From NCBI GenBank assembly GCA_013696065.1, contig JACCZJ010000259.1, positions 1-13,622 of the forward strand: a DNA stretch of 13,622 nucleotides. The letters are read 5' to 3'. The translations under genes and the position numbers were made by a program. This stretch comes from Nocardioidaceae bacterium. Its GTDB lineage: Bacteria > Actinomycetota > Actinomycetes > Propionibacteriales > Nocardioidaceae. The notes beneath the pieces were generated by a model that did no database searches, was not told where the DNA came from, and was given only the letters and a program-made list of their open reading frames with translations. Position 1 is the stretch's first letter. Each line of letters opens with the position of its first letter. Of this stretch, positions 1 to 6,678 are shown one piece after another.

Positions 1-1444
1 ACGGACGAGTGATCACCAAGATTCCAGTGCCTTCTTTGACTTCGTTGCCGTCGGCATCCACGAGCCCCGCCGCAATGCCGGGCAGCGGGCGGGTCGCCGA
101 CCCCGGCTTGGCCGTCGTCACGCCGGGAAGCGGCGCGATCATCAGCTGGCCTGTCTCGGTCTGCCACCAGGTGTCCACCACAGGGCAGCGCTCGCGGCCG
201 ATCACCTTGTAGTACCACAGCCACGCCTTCGGGTTGATCGGCTCCCCGACCGACCCGAGCAGCCGCAACGACGACAGGTCGTGCTTGTTGGGGTGTTCCA
301 CACCCCACTTCATGCAGGCGCGAATCGCCGTCGGCGCGGTGTAGAAGATCGTCACCCCGTAGCGCTCGATGATCTCCCACCAGACGTCTTTGGCCGGGTA
401 GTCCGGTGCACCCTCGAACATGACACTGGTGCACCCGTTGGCGAGCGGACCGTAGACGATGAAAGAGTGCCCGGTTATCCAGCCCACGTCGGCCGTGCAC
501 CAATACACGTCGGATTCCGGACGCAGGTCGAAGACGTCGCGGTGGGTGGCGGTGACCCCGGTCAGATAACCACCTGTGGTGTGTTGGATGCCTTTGGGCT
601 TGGCGGTCGAACCCGAGGAGTACAAGATGAAAAGCGGATGCTCGGCTGGCATCGGCTCGGCCGGGCACTCCGGCTTACTCTTGGCCAGCAACTCGTCGTA
701 GAACACGTCCCGACCGTCCTGCATATCGCAGTCCGTGTTGGTGTGACGCACCACGACGATCGTCTTCAGCGCGCCCAGGTCGCCCATCACGCGGTCGACC
801 TCGCGCTTGATGGGTGCCGCCTTGCCCTTTCGGCGCGCACCGTCGACGGTGATGAGGGCCTTTGCGTCCGAAACTTCCATCCGCTCACGCACGGAGTCGG
901 GTGAGAATCCACCGAACACTACGTTGTGCGGAGCGCCGATTCGCGCGCACGCCAGCATGGCTACGACCACTTCGGGGATCATCGGCATGAAGATGCCGAC
1001 CACGTCTCCCTTGCCGATGCCTTGGTCTTTCAGGCCGTTGGCGAGCAACTGCACATCGCGCAACAGGTCCGCATACGTGATGTCGCGCTCCTCGCCCTCC
1101 TCGCCCCGCCAGTGGTAGGCGACTCGATCACCGCGACCTGCTTCGACGTGCCGGTCGAGGCAGTTGTACGACACGTTGAGTGTCCCGTCGGCGAACCAGG
1201 TGTAAAACGGCGGGTTGGAGTCATCGAGCACGGTGTCGAACGGCTGGTCCCAGTGCAACTGCCGGGCCTGCTCGGCCCAATAACCCTCCGGGTCGCGCTC
1301 GGCCGCCTCGTACACCCCCTCATCCTGGATGCGAGCCTGCTCGCGGAAACTCGGCGGCGGCTCGAAGGTATCGATCTTCTGCAAATCTTCAAGAACCTGC
1401 TCGAGCTCATCCGCACTTTCGATGAGTTGGGCGTTGTCGGTCAT
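1..1444 (-). CDS. acs: Acetyl-CoA synthetase, AMP-forming (C-terminus cut by window edge)
   Basis: Activates acetate with ATP and CoA to acetyl-CoA through an acetyl-AMP intermediate; cytosolic. The reading frame is open from the ATG at 1444 to the window edge, about 481 codons of the roughly 650 usual for the family, so the C-terminal domain with the A10 lysine lies outside. The phosphate-binding loop is at residues 275-285 (YSSGSTAKPKG); residue 281 is Ala where most family members have Gly. The WWQTETG motif at 426-432, whose tryptophan limits the acyl pocket to acetate or propionate, and the DVGWITGHS segment are both visible. The ATG follows GGGAG at a normal distance. The 274-base gap to the upstream esterase gene suggests its own promoter. 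In this locus it would feed acetyl-CoA to PhaA. The identification is secure; only the missing end is unknown. Confidence 0.96.
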   Translation of the reverse strand, partial: MTDNAQLIESADELEQVLEDLQKIDTFEPPPSFREQARIQDEGVYEAAERDPEGYWAEQARQLHWDQPFDTVLDDSNPPFYTWFADGTLNVSYNCLDRHVEAGRGDRVAYHWRGEEGEERDITYADLLRDVQLLANGLKDQGIGKGDVVGIFMPMIPEVVVAMLACARIGAPHNVVFGGFSPDSVRERMEVSDAKALITVDGARRKGKAAPIKREVDRVMGDLGALKTIVVVRHTNTDCDMQDGRDVFYDELLAKSKPECPAEPMPAEHPLFILYSSGSTAKPKGIQHTTGGYLTGVTATHRDVFDLRPESDVYWCTADVGWITGHSFIVYGPLANGCTSVMFEGAPDYPAKDVWWEIIERYGVTIFYTAPTAIRACMKWGVEHPNKHDLSSLRLLGSVGEPINPKAWLWYYKVIGRERCPVVDTWWQTETGQLMIAPLPGVTTAKPGSATRPLPGIAAGLVDADGNEVKEGTGILVITRP

Positions 1445-1718
1445 AGCTCACTCCCACAAAGAGTCGACTCAGGGCTATTCACTGTGTCCCTGACTGGGCT
1501 GGCCCAGGCTTGCGGGTCGAGTGCTGCAACAACAGCGGTCCGTCATCACCGCATCGCATCCCGCATATGCCCATATCCAAAAGCACAGTAGCAGCGCAGT
1601 CACCTGCCTGCAGAGGGCCAAAGTGGGGTCACCTCGAGGGCGGCTCGGCAGGGGTGTCAGCTTGCTGGAGAAGGTGATGACAAGCCGACTACGCAAGCGA
1701 AGTGACGTAGCCCTCGCC
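1445..1718. other. Intergenic region upstream of acs
   Basis: This 274-base gap separates the esterase stop from the acs start, both on the minus strand. It should hold the acs promoter. I see no convincing -35/-10 pair. The only clear structure is a small dyad, ATATG-CC-CATAT, at 1565-1576, about 120 bases upstream of acs. No terminator with a T-tract is visible, and the ORFs crossing it look like shadows. Confidence 0.5.
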
Positions 1719-2843
1719 TCACCTGCGGTGCGCCTGGAAGAAGCGCGCCATCTCAACGGAGGCATCTGGGCCCAGCGGGTCCGTATAGGAACCTGCGGGG
1801 CTGCCGCCGGACCAAGCATGACCACCTCCGTGGACAATCCATTGCTCCATCGCGACGTCGCCCTCAGCGTCGGAGTAGATCGACTGGGAGTAGGCCCGAC
1901 CGCCTGGTGTCTCGTCGCGGCGCACCGTCGGCGCGCTGGTCGCGGTCTTCGCTGGACTCGAGCGCCATTGGTCCACAAGCCGATCGGCGTTCACCTGAGC
2001 CACTGTCTGATCCTGGTCGCCGTGGAAGACAATGAGCGGGACGGTGGCGCCCGGCAGTCTGACGGGACGCGACGGACCCTGCTTCATCGCCGCAAAGGCT
2101 GAGCCGACATCTTGGGCGGACCCGTAGGCCAGTCCAGAGTGGACACCGGCAGCGGCGTACAGGTCTGGGTACGTGGCAGCCATGACAGCAGCCATGGCCG
2201 CACCCGCCGAGAAGCCGGCCACGAAGACCTGCCCTGCATCGACGGCGTACGTCTGGAGCACTTCTTGAGTGATGCCGGCGATGAGCGCCGGCTCACCTCC
2301 TCCGCGGCGCTGATCGACTGGCCGAAACCAGTTCCAATACTTCATCGCGTTGGCGCCAGTGGACTGCTCCGGATAGGCCACGAGGAATGTTTCGCGCTCT
2401 GCCACAGCGTTCATGCCGGTGCCTGCGGCAAAGTCGTCCGCGCTCTGCGTTCCGCCGTGCAGCATGACAATCAAAGGACGTGGGGATCCGGTATAGCCCG
2501 AGGGAATGTAGAGCTTGTACCGCCTCGTGTCGGTCGGGCCTGAGTGGTGAGCGTCGGTGAAGGTTCCGGGCAAGGCGGGGGAGGACGTCCGCGTTGGCTT
2601 CGCGGCGGGCACATCGCCTCCGCGATGGAGCTTCTCGCGCAGGCGCTCGCCAGTGGCGCGGCCCAAACCGCGGCCCGCGGGCATAAGCGCTGGACGGTCG
2701 GCCGGAACTGCCCTCCCCGGTGTCGTCGCGGGCGGCTGCCCCTTACCCAGCTTGCGCTGGAGAAGTGCGGTGGCCTCAGCCAGTCGCCCCGCCCGCGTCA
2801 GCCGAGTCGCCTCCGCCATGTTTGCTTGCCCGTCGTCATTCAT
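1719..2843 (-). CDS. PHB depolymerase family esterase (cytosolic type)
   Basis: An alpha/beta hydrolase of the PHB depolymerase/feruloyl esterase (CE1-like, Esterase_phb) family, expected to cut ester bonds in polyhydroxybutyrate or its oligomers. With the ATG at 2843 it has 374 residues. The oxyanion segment (LIVMLHGGTQ) is near 124-133, the nucleophile Ser212 lies in GFSAG, the acid is in the HGDQDQ segment (Asp276 or Asp278), and His342 lies in GGGHAWSGG. There is no signal peptide, so it is probably intracellular, unlike the secreted depolymerases. The N-terminus (MAEATRLTRAGRLAEATALL) is a charged helix resembling half a TPR. I chose 2843 because GGAGA lies 8 bases upstream. An ATG at 2924 overlaps the stop of the upstream regulator as ATGA and would add 27 polar residues, so a coupled longer form is possible. 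Its partnership with the RHH regulator resembles a gene pair I recall from rhizobia. Confidence 0.88.
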   Translation of the reverse strand: MNDDGQANMAEATRLTRAGRLAEATALLQRKLGKGQPPATTPGRAVPADRPALMPAGRGLGRATGERLREKLHRGGDVPAAKPTRTSSPALPGTFTDAHHSGPTDTRRYKLYIPSGYTGSPRPLIVMLHGGTQSADDFAAGTGMNAVAERETFLVAYPEQSTGANAMKYWNWFRPVDQRRGGGEPALIAGITQEVLQTYAVDAGQVFVAGFSAGAAMAAVMAATYPDLYAAAGVHSGLAYGSAQDVGSAFAAMKQGPSRPVRLPGATVPLIVFHGDQDQTVAQVNADRLVDQWRSSPAKTATSAPTVRRDETPGGRAYSQSIYSDAEGDVAMEQWIVHGGGHAWSGGSPAGSYTDPLGPDASVEMARFFQAHRR

Positions 2844-2920
2844 GTGGGTCTCCGTCTCTGTATTTCGCTGTTGTGATGGTTGATTTGTGTACGGCGAGTT
2901 CTGCTCGTCGCTGTCGAGAT

Positions 2921-3325
2921 TCATCGGCCACCCAGAGTGCGCTGCGCCAATGCGGCTTTCACCTCAGCAGAGGCTCGGAAGGCTCCGAGCACTTCCACGG
3001 ACTCGATCGTTGCTGCCGCAAGCTCAGGCGATACGTCGGATGCGATGGTGGCCAAGCCGAGGACACGGATGTGCACTTTTGACGCTGCCGCTTGGTGTTT
3101 TTCTAGCTCTGCGGCGGTCACGTGTCGGACTCCGAGTGCGAGCGTCTTACGTGCGACCGTCTGGTTGACGGCGTCGGAATGTGCAGAGAGCTGATTGCGG
3201 GTGGCGGCCCGTAAGAAGTCGGTGCGATTGGCGTAAAAGCCCTCCTGGACCAGTAAGTCGATCTGACCGAGATCAACGAGCCCGAGGTTCACCGTAATCT
3301 TCTCGGTCTTGTCACTCTCACTCAT
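2921..3325 (-). CDS. Ribbon-helix-helix (CopG-like) transcriptional regulator
   Basis: A 134-residue DNA-binding protein, probably the local regulator of the esterase gene downstream and perhaps of the divergent phaZ. The N-terminal RHH fold is clear: strand KITVNL at 8-13, helix A over about 17-29, and helix B starting at the NRTDF turn near 33 and running to about 51. A C-terminal extension (about 70-134) holds a Leu/Ile/Val-rich stretch, IRVLGLATIASDVSPELA, ending in VEVLGAF; I do not recognise a named domain there, and it may be a sensing or oligomerisation part. The ATG at 3325 follows a very strong AAAGGAGGAGG ribosome-binding site, which rejects the much longer upstream frame. Its stop overlaps a possible ATG of the esterase (ATGA). 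A half-site array at 3353-3381 sits directly upstream, which fits autoregulation. Assignment as RHH is firm; target and ligand are inferred. Confidence 0.88.
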   Translation of the reverse strand: MSESDKTEKITVNLGLVDLGQIDLLVQEGFYANRTDFLRAATRNQLSAHSDAVNQTVARKTLALGVRHVTAAELEKHQAAASKVHIRVLGLATIASDVSPELAAATIESVEVLGAFRASAEVKAALAQRTLGGR

Positions 3326-3352
3326 AGCCTCCTCCTTTCCCGTCATCCCACC

Positions 3353-3381
3353 ACCATCCTGCGGGATGGTAGGTCCACCAT
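3353..3381. promoter_or_regulatory. Candidate operator: three alternating ATGGT half-sites
   Basis: On the plus strand the sequence shows ACCAT (3353-3357), ATGGT (3366-3370) and ACCAT (3377-3381). Their centres are 13 and 11 bases apart, roughly one helical turn. The first pair extends to a perfect 7-base inverted repeat, ACCATCC-TGCG-GGATGGT. The array lies 28 bases upstream of the RHH regulator start and in the divergent gap before phaZ. RHH proteins commonly bind short repeated half-sites as adjacent dimers, so autoregulation is a natural inference. The third half-site on the minus strand reads TATGGT and could overlap a -10 element. Confidence 0.5.
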
Positions 3382-3562
3382 AGCTGATCTCGCGGCGCCT
3401 GAGTGGCAGTGCGCCGCGGGGTGTCCGCAGGTCTCTCGGAGTGGCAGCAAGTAGGTTGACTGCTGCCGTTGTGAGTCGCTGCCCATGGCCACGAAAAGGG
3501 AGACGGTGGGCGTCAGGGCAGCAGTCGTGGGTAATGGTCCCCCCGGAAGGAGAGCCTTGACC

Positions 3563-4423
3563 GTGGGTCCCGCAGCGGTAGAGCACAGCGTGCAACTCGG
3601 TAGTGAGCGCGTCCGTGTCCGGGTCCAAGGTCAAGGAGACGGGCCGCCGGTGTTGTTCTTGAACGGCCTCGCCGCTCCGTTGGAGCTCTGGGATCCCCTG
3701 TTGCAGCGAATGTCCGACACCTGCTCCATTGCGTTCGACACTCCAGGTAGTGGCGGCTCTGGGGCCCCCCATCTGCCACTCTCCATTGGCGGCCACGCCC
3801 GGCTGGCGCTGGCATTGGTCGACCACCTCGGCTATGGGGAAGTCGACATGGTCGGGCTGTCGTTTGGTGGGATGGTCGCCCAGGAGCTCGCTCATCTCGC
3901 CCCCAGGCGGGTCGGACGGTTGGTGCTCGCCTCCACCTCGTGTGGCTGGGGCAGCGTCCCGGGCAGCCCCGCTGCCCTCTTGGCCATGACGACGCCGGAG
4001 CGCTACTACTCTCGCGCGGTCTTCGAGACCGTCCCCGCCGAGGACGTCTCGCAGACAGCCGTGGAACGGGGGCTGGTCCGTCAGGAGCCGCGGAGACGAG
4101 CCACCAACCCGCCGAGCGCCCGCGGGTTCATGTACCAGTTCTGGGCCGCCGCATTCTGGTCCAGCCTCTACTGGCTGCCGGAGCTTAGCCAACCTACTCT
4201 GGTCCTTGCCGGATCCGAAGACGAACTTGTGCCGCCGTCCAACGCGGACATGCTGGCCCGCTTGCTTCCGCATGCCCGCAAGCACATCGTTCGGGGAGGT
4301 GGGCACCTGTGTCTGCTCGAACATGCGGGGAAGCTGGCCCCTATGATCGAAAACTTCCTGCATCGCCCAGGTGTCGTTCCTGGACGCCTTCCCCCAGAGA
4401 ACCCACGCGCCCGCGCTGGCTGA
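3563..4423 (+). CDS. phaZ: Intracellular PHA depolymerase, PhaZ type (alpha/beta hydrolase)
   Basis: Hydrolyses stored polyhydroxyalkanoate to hydroxyacids on the granule surface. From the GTG at 3563 it has 286 residues, close to Pseudomonas-type PhaZ. Family-like segments run in order: VLFLNGLAAPLELW (oxyanion region), AFDTPGSGGS, the nucleophile in GLSFGG (Ser100 from this start), RLVLAST, the PTLVLAGSEDELVPP segment with acid Asp220, and catalytic His248 in GGGHLCLL. The start is uncertain: an ATG at 3485 stays in frame but lacks a good ribosome-binding site and adds 26 unconserved residues, while GGAAGGAG lies 10 bases before the GTG at 3563 (4 before a TTG at 3557). It is divergent from the RHH regulator and ends just before a strong terminator. 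The match to the medium-chain PHA depolymerase family is good by eye, but the true chain-length preference cannot be read from sequence. Confidence 0.86.
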   Translation: MGPAAVEHSVQLGSERVRVRVQGQGDGPPVLFLNGLAAPLELWDPLLQRMSDTCSIAFDTPGSGGSGAPHLPLSIGGHARLALALVDHLGYGEVDMVGLSFGGMVAQELAHLAPRRVGRLVLASTSCGWGSVPGSPAALLAMTTPERYYSRAVFETVPAEDVSQTAVERGLVRQEPRRRATNPPSARGFMYQFWAAAFWSSLYWLPELSQPTLVLAGSEDELVPPSNADMLARLLPHARKHIVRGGGHLCLLEHAGKLAPMIENFLHRPGVVPGRLPPENPRARAG

Positions 4424-4434
4424 TCCCGACGCGG

Positions 4435-4470
4435 CGAGAGCCCACAGGCCAGCTGACCTGTGGGCTCTCG
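4435..4470. terminator. Bidirectional terminator hairpin between phaZ and phasin 1
   Basis: A perfect 14-base-pair inverted repeat, CGAGAGCCCACAGG (4435-4448) and its complement (4457-4470), separated by an 8-base loop. It begins 11 bases after the phaZ stop and lies 60 bases beyond the stop of the convergent phasin gene. There is no T-tract, as is common for actinobacterial hairpin terminators. It probably ends both transcripts. Confidence 0.85.
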
Positions 4471-4530
4471 GCATCATGCATTTGAACGAACGCCCGCCGC
4501 GACATCTAGGGACGCGGACAGGGCGAGACG

Positions 4531-5070
4531 CTACTCCTGGTCGTCGGCGATGAGCCGGTCGCGGAGCTCGTCGACGTTGCCGGTCTTCGGCAGGTCGCGG
4601 CTGGCGAGCACCTCTTGGAGCTCAGCCTTGGTCATGTCTTCATACTTCTCGGCGATCCGTTCACGGGCGGCTCGCTCGGCTTTCGCGGCCTGCGCGCGGG
4701 TAGCTCGTTCGACCTTCGCTGCTTCCTCACGGGCGGCTTCTTCGGCTTCCTCGGCCTGCTCGCGCACGGTGCGCTGGGCGGACTCGACCTGGTCGCGGAC
4801 GACGGTGCCGACCGTCTCTGCCTGGTCGCGAACCTTCTCACCGATGGAGACGGTCGCACCAGCAAACTGCTTGGCGACGTCGCGCTGGACCTCGAGGGTC
4901 TTCTCCCAGAAGTCAAAGAGCTGGTCGATAGCCGCGTTGGGGTCGATGGTGGAGAAGGGGCTAGCGGTCGGAGCGAACTTCTGCAGGTTGTCGGTGAAAG
5001 TCTCTACCACGTCGGCCCAGTTCTGCTGTGCCTCGCGGATGGTGCTGACGTACTGGTCCTGGATGGCCAT
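4531..5070 (-). CDS. Phasin-like protein 1 with coiled coil and C-terminal SAP-like domain
   Basis: A 179-residue protein likely to coat PHA granules. The N-terminal helical core holds the block shared by all three phasins here: DPNAAIDQLFDFWEKTLEVQRDVAK at about 43-67. A strongly charged Glu/Arg/Ala-rich heptad region follows (about 75-142), predicted to be a long coiled coil. The last 35 residues (143-177, with MTKAELQEVL and DLPKTGNVDELRDRL) fit the SAP motif, a small helix-turn-helix DNA-binding fold also related to the Rho N-terminal domain. I infer that it links granules to DNA. The ATG at 5070 follows AAGGAGA; a longer in-frame start at 5181 has no support and would lie upstream of the predicted promoter. 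A good sigma-70-like promoter precedes it, so it is probably a single transcription unit ending at the shared terminator. The phasin and SAP calls are by eye and would need a profile search. Confidence 0.84.
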   Translation of the reverse strand: MAIQDQYVSTIREAQQNWADVVETFTDNLQKFAPTASPFSTIDPNAAIDQLFDFWEKTLEVQRDVAKQFAGATVSIGEKVRDQAETVGTVVRDQVESAQRTVREQAEEAEEAAREEAAKVERATRAQAAKAERAARERIAEKYEDMTKAELQEVLASRDLPKTGNVDELRDRLIADDQE

Positions 5071-5117
5071 GTGCTGTGTTCTCCTTGCGGTAGGGGCTGT
5101 CGTACTTGGTGATTGAA

Positions 5118-5145
5118 ATACTACGCGCTCCGCCGTGTATGTCAA
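5118..5145 (-). promoter_or_regulatory. Sigma-70-like promoter of phasin 1
   Basis: On the minus strand TTGACA (5140-5145) and TAGTAT (5118-5123) are separated by 16 bases. The -35 is a perfect match and the -10 is 4 of 6. Transcription would start near 5111, giving a leader of about 40 bases with AAGGAGA before the ATG at 5070. This is the best consensus promoter in the window, which suits an abundant granule coat protein. Confidence 0.7.
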
Positions 5146-5237
5146 GCGGAGAGCGCTGTTGCCCCATGAGAGCGAGGACACACTCCGGCGTTGTTGACTG
5201 ACACCGTTGCTAGGCGATCGCGGTGCTGCTGGCGCCC

Positions 5238-6590
5238 TTACACGGTGGTGTGCTCGACCTCGACGTCGCGCAGTGGCCCAAGCACCTGCAATGCCTCCTC
5301 CTGGTGCTGCTGGGCCGCGTCGCTATGACCGCCGTTGAGCTCCGCAAGAACAAGGAGCGCAAGAGTTGTCGCCTCGTGCGATCGCTGACCAGAGGCTCGA
5401 AAAACGGCCCGGCAACGCTCGGCACTGTCGATCGCGTCGCTCAAGCGACGTTGGCTGAGATGGACGAGACCGAGGTTGTGCAAAACCTCGGTGGCGAGCA
5501 GGTCGTCTCCCAGCATTCGGTGCAGGCCGTAGCTCTCGCCGTAGCAGTCGGCGGCCGCATCCCAGTCACCCTGCCACATGTGAATCAGTCCCAACCGGTC
5601 GAACGCACGCGCACAAACCCTGTCGTCCTGGTCACGCAAGAGCTCAATGGTGCGGTGGTAGCAGTCGGCAGCCGCGTTCCGATCCCCCAAATCCTCGTGA
5701 ACCGAGGCGATGTTCATCAGAATCTGCCCGGCGGCTTGCGATTCACCCACCTCTTGGAGCTCCCGATGGCTCTCCTCGAGGCAATTCAACGCCTCCTCGA
5801 GACGGCCTTGGTCTTGCAGCAGATTGCCTTGATTGATGAGAGCGCGCGCCGCAGAAGGTCGTTGGCCGAGCTCACGCAGCTGTCGTGTGCTCTGCTCAAA
5901 GCAGTGCGCGGCGTCGGTCCAGCGTCCTTGCCGCTGCAAAATGTTCCCGAGATTCACGCAGATCTCAGCGGCGGCGGCCTGGTCGCCCAGCTCGGCAAAC
6001 GCGGCACTGCTGCTTCGATAACACTCAGCGGCTGCGGGCAGATCGCCGACATCCTCGTACACGGCACCGAGATTCGTCAGGCTGCGCGCGGCCGCCTGCC
6101 TGTCGCCATACACCGTCATGACGGAGCGACTCTGCTCGTAGCCGACGATGGCCTCACTCAACCGGTTCTGATGCCTGGCAATTTCGGCGTACTCATGCAG
6201 GAGCCGAGCCCAGCGCCATGGCTCCGACCGTCCCAGCAGCGAGGTGACGAGACCGTGGATCTCGTTGCGTAGCCAGACGTCGCCATCGACGCTGGCTTGC
6301 AACTCTTGGCCGAGCCGTAGGTAGCTCGCCCCATCGACACGCCACCGCTCGAGGCCGATGACAGCCTCATTGAGACCGGTGAGAGCCTCCAGAGTGTCTT
6401 CGCTCACTAGTGCCTGGTGGACCATCTCACGGAGCCTCACGGTCGCCGGGTCACTCTGTTCAGAGCTGGCGCTCTTCTCGGTTGGAGGGCTAGCCAGCAA
6501 CGCGACGGCCGTGCTCGAGAGCGTCATGGTGTCCATCGCAAGCCCCGGAATCATAGGGATGGTGCTGAGAATCTGTTCTACTCCGTCCAC
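5238..6590 (-). CDS. Tetratricopeptide-repeat protein of unknown role
   Basis: A 450-residue protein built mostly of TPR units of almost exactly 40 residues (about 128, 168, 208, 248, 288, 328, 367 and 407), each with the alternating small and large residues of the motif and a G-D/Q-x-x-x-A-A turn, as in kinesin-light-chain-like TPR_12 arrays. Such arrays are scaffolds for protein contacts. I see no catalytic, DNA-binding or clear membrane domain; residues 5-33 are moderately hydrophobic, but no signal peptide is convincing. The start chosen is a GTG at 6590, with a TATTAT -10-like element only 9 bases upstream, suggesting a leaderless transcript; ATG codons at 6554 and 6536 are alternatives without a better ribosome-binding site. 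The gene sits between phasin 1 and a hydrolase in a PHA locus, so a granule-linked scaffold is conceivable but unproven. Confidence 0.82.
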   Translation of the reverse strand: MDGVEQILSTIPMIPGLAMDTMTLSSTAVALLASPPTEKSASSEQSDPATVRLREMVHQALVSEDTLEALTGLNEAVIGLERWRVDGASYLRLGQELQASVDGDVWLRNEIHGLVTSLLGRSEPWRWARLLHEYAEIARHQNRLSEAIVGYEQSRSVMTVYGDRQAAARSLTNLGAVYEDVGDLPAAAECYRSSSAAFAELGDQAAAAEICVNLGNILQRQGRWTDAAHCFEQSTRQLRELGQRPSAARALINQGNLLQDQGRLEEALNCLEESHRELQEVGESQAAGQILMNIASVHEDLGDRNAAADCYHRTIELLRDQDDRVCARAFDRLGLIHMWQGDWDAAADCYGESYGLHRMLGDDLLATEVLHNLGLVHLSQRRLSDAIDSAERCRAVFRASGQRSHEATTLALLVLAELNGGHSDAAQQHQEEALQVLGPLRDVEVEHTTV

Positions 6591-6599
6591 GTTGCCCAG

Positions 6600-6605
6600 A
6601 TAATA
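6600..6605 (-). promoter_or_regulatory. Candidate -10 element of a leaderless TPR gene
   Basis: TATTAT on the minus strand lies 9 bases before the GTG start of the TPR gene, so transcription would begin within a few bases of the start codon. No Shine-Dalgarno sequence is present there. Leaderless messages are common in actinobacteria. The matching -35 is weak (GTTACG at a 17-base spacing, 3 of 6 matches). Confidence 0.4.
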
Positions 6606-6678
6606 CCCGTGCGTTAACAGGACGTAACATTTGGTGACGTGCCGACCGCATGATCCGCGCCAGGGATTCTCCCTCCGG

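Noticed and set aside
281..1591. Plus-strand open frames opposite acs (207 and 221 residues)
   Set aside because: The minus strand holds a complete, family-matching acs frame; the plus frames give Arg/Val/His-rich proteins with no motifs, as expected for shadows in GC-rich DNA.
1689..1710. CTACG...CGTAG hairpin just after the esterase stop
   Set aside because: Five-pair stem with a 12-base loop; expected by chance and not terminator-like.
3326..4477. Long upstream extension of the RHH frame (518 residues)
   Set aside because: The extension is antisense to phaZ, and a very strong ribosome-binding site sets the true start at 3325.
5202..5221. GCGATCGC palindrome and CACCG/CGGTG arms downstream of the TPR gene
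   Set aside because: Short arms with a long loop; the octamer palindrome is a common word in GC-rich DNA.
5223..6272. 349-residue plus-strand open frame
   Set aside because: It is antisense to the TPR gene, whose periodic repeats are unmistakable. The plus frame inherits pseudo-repeats from them and has no ribosome-binding site.
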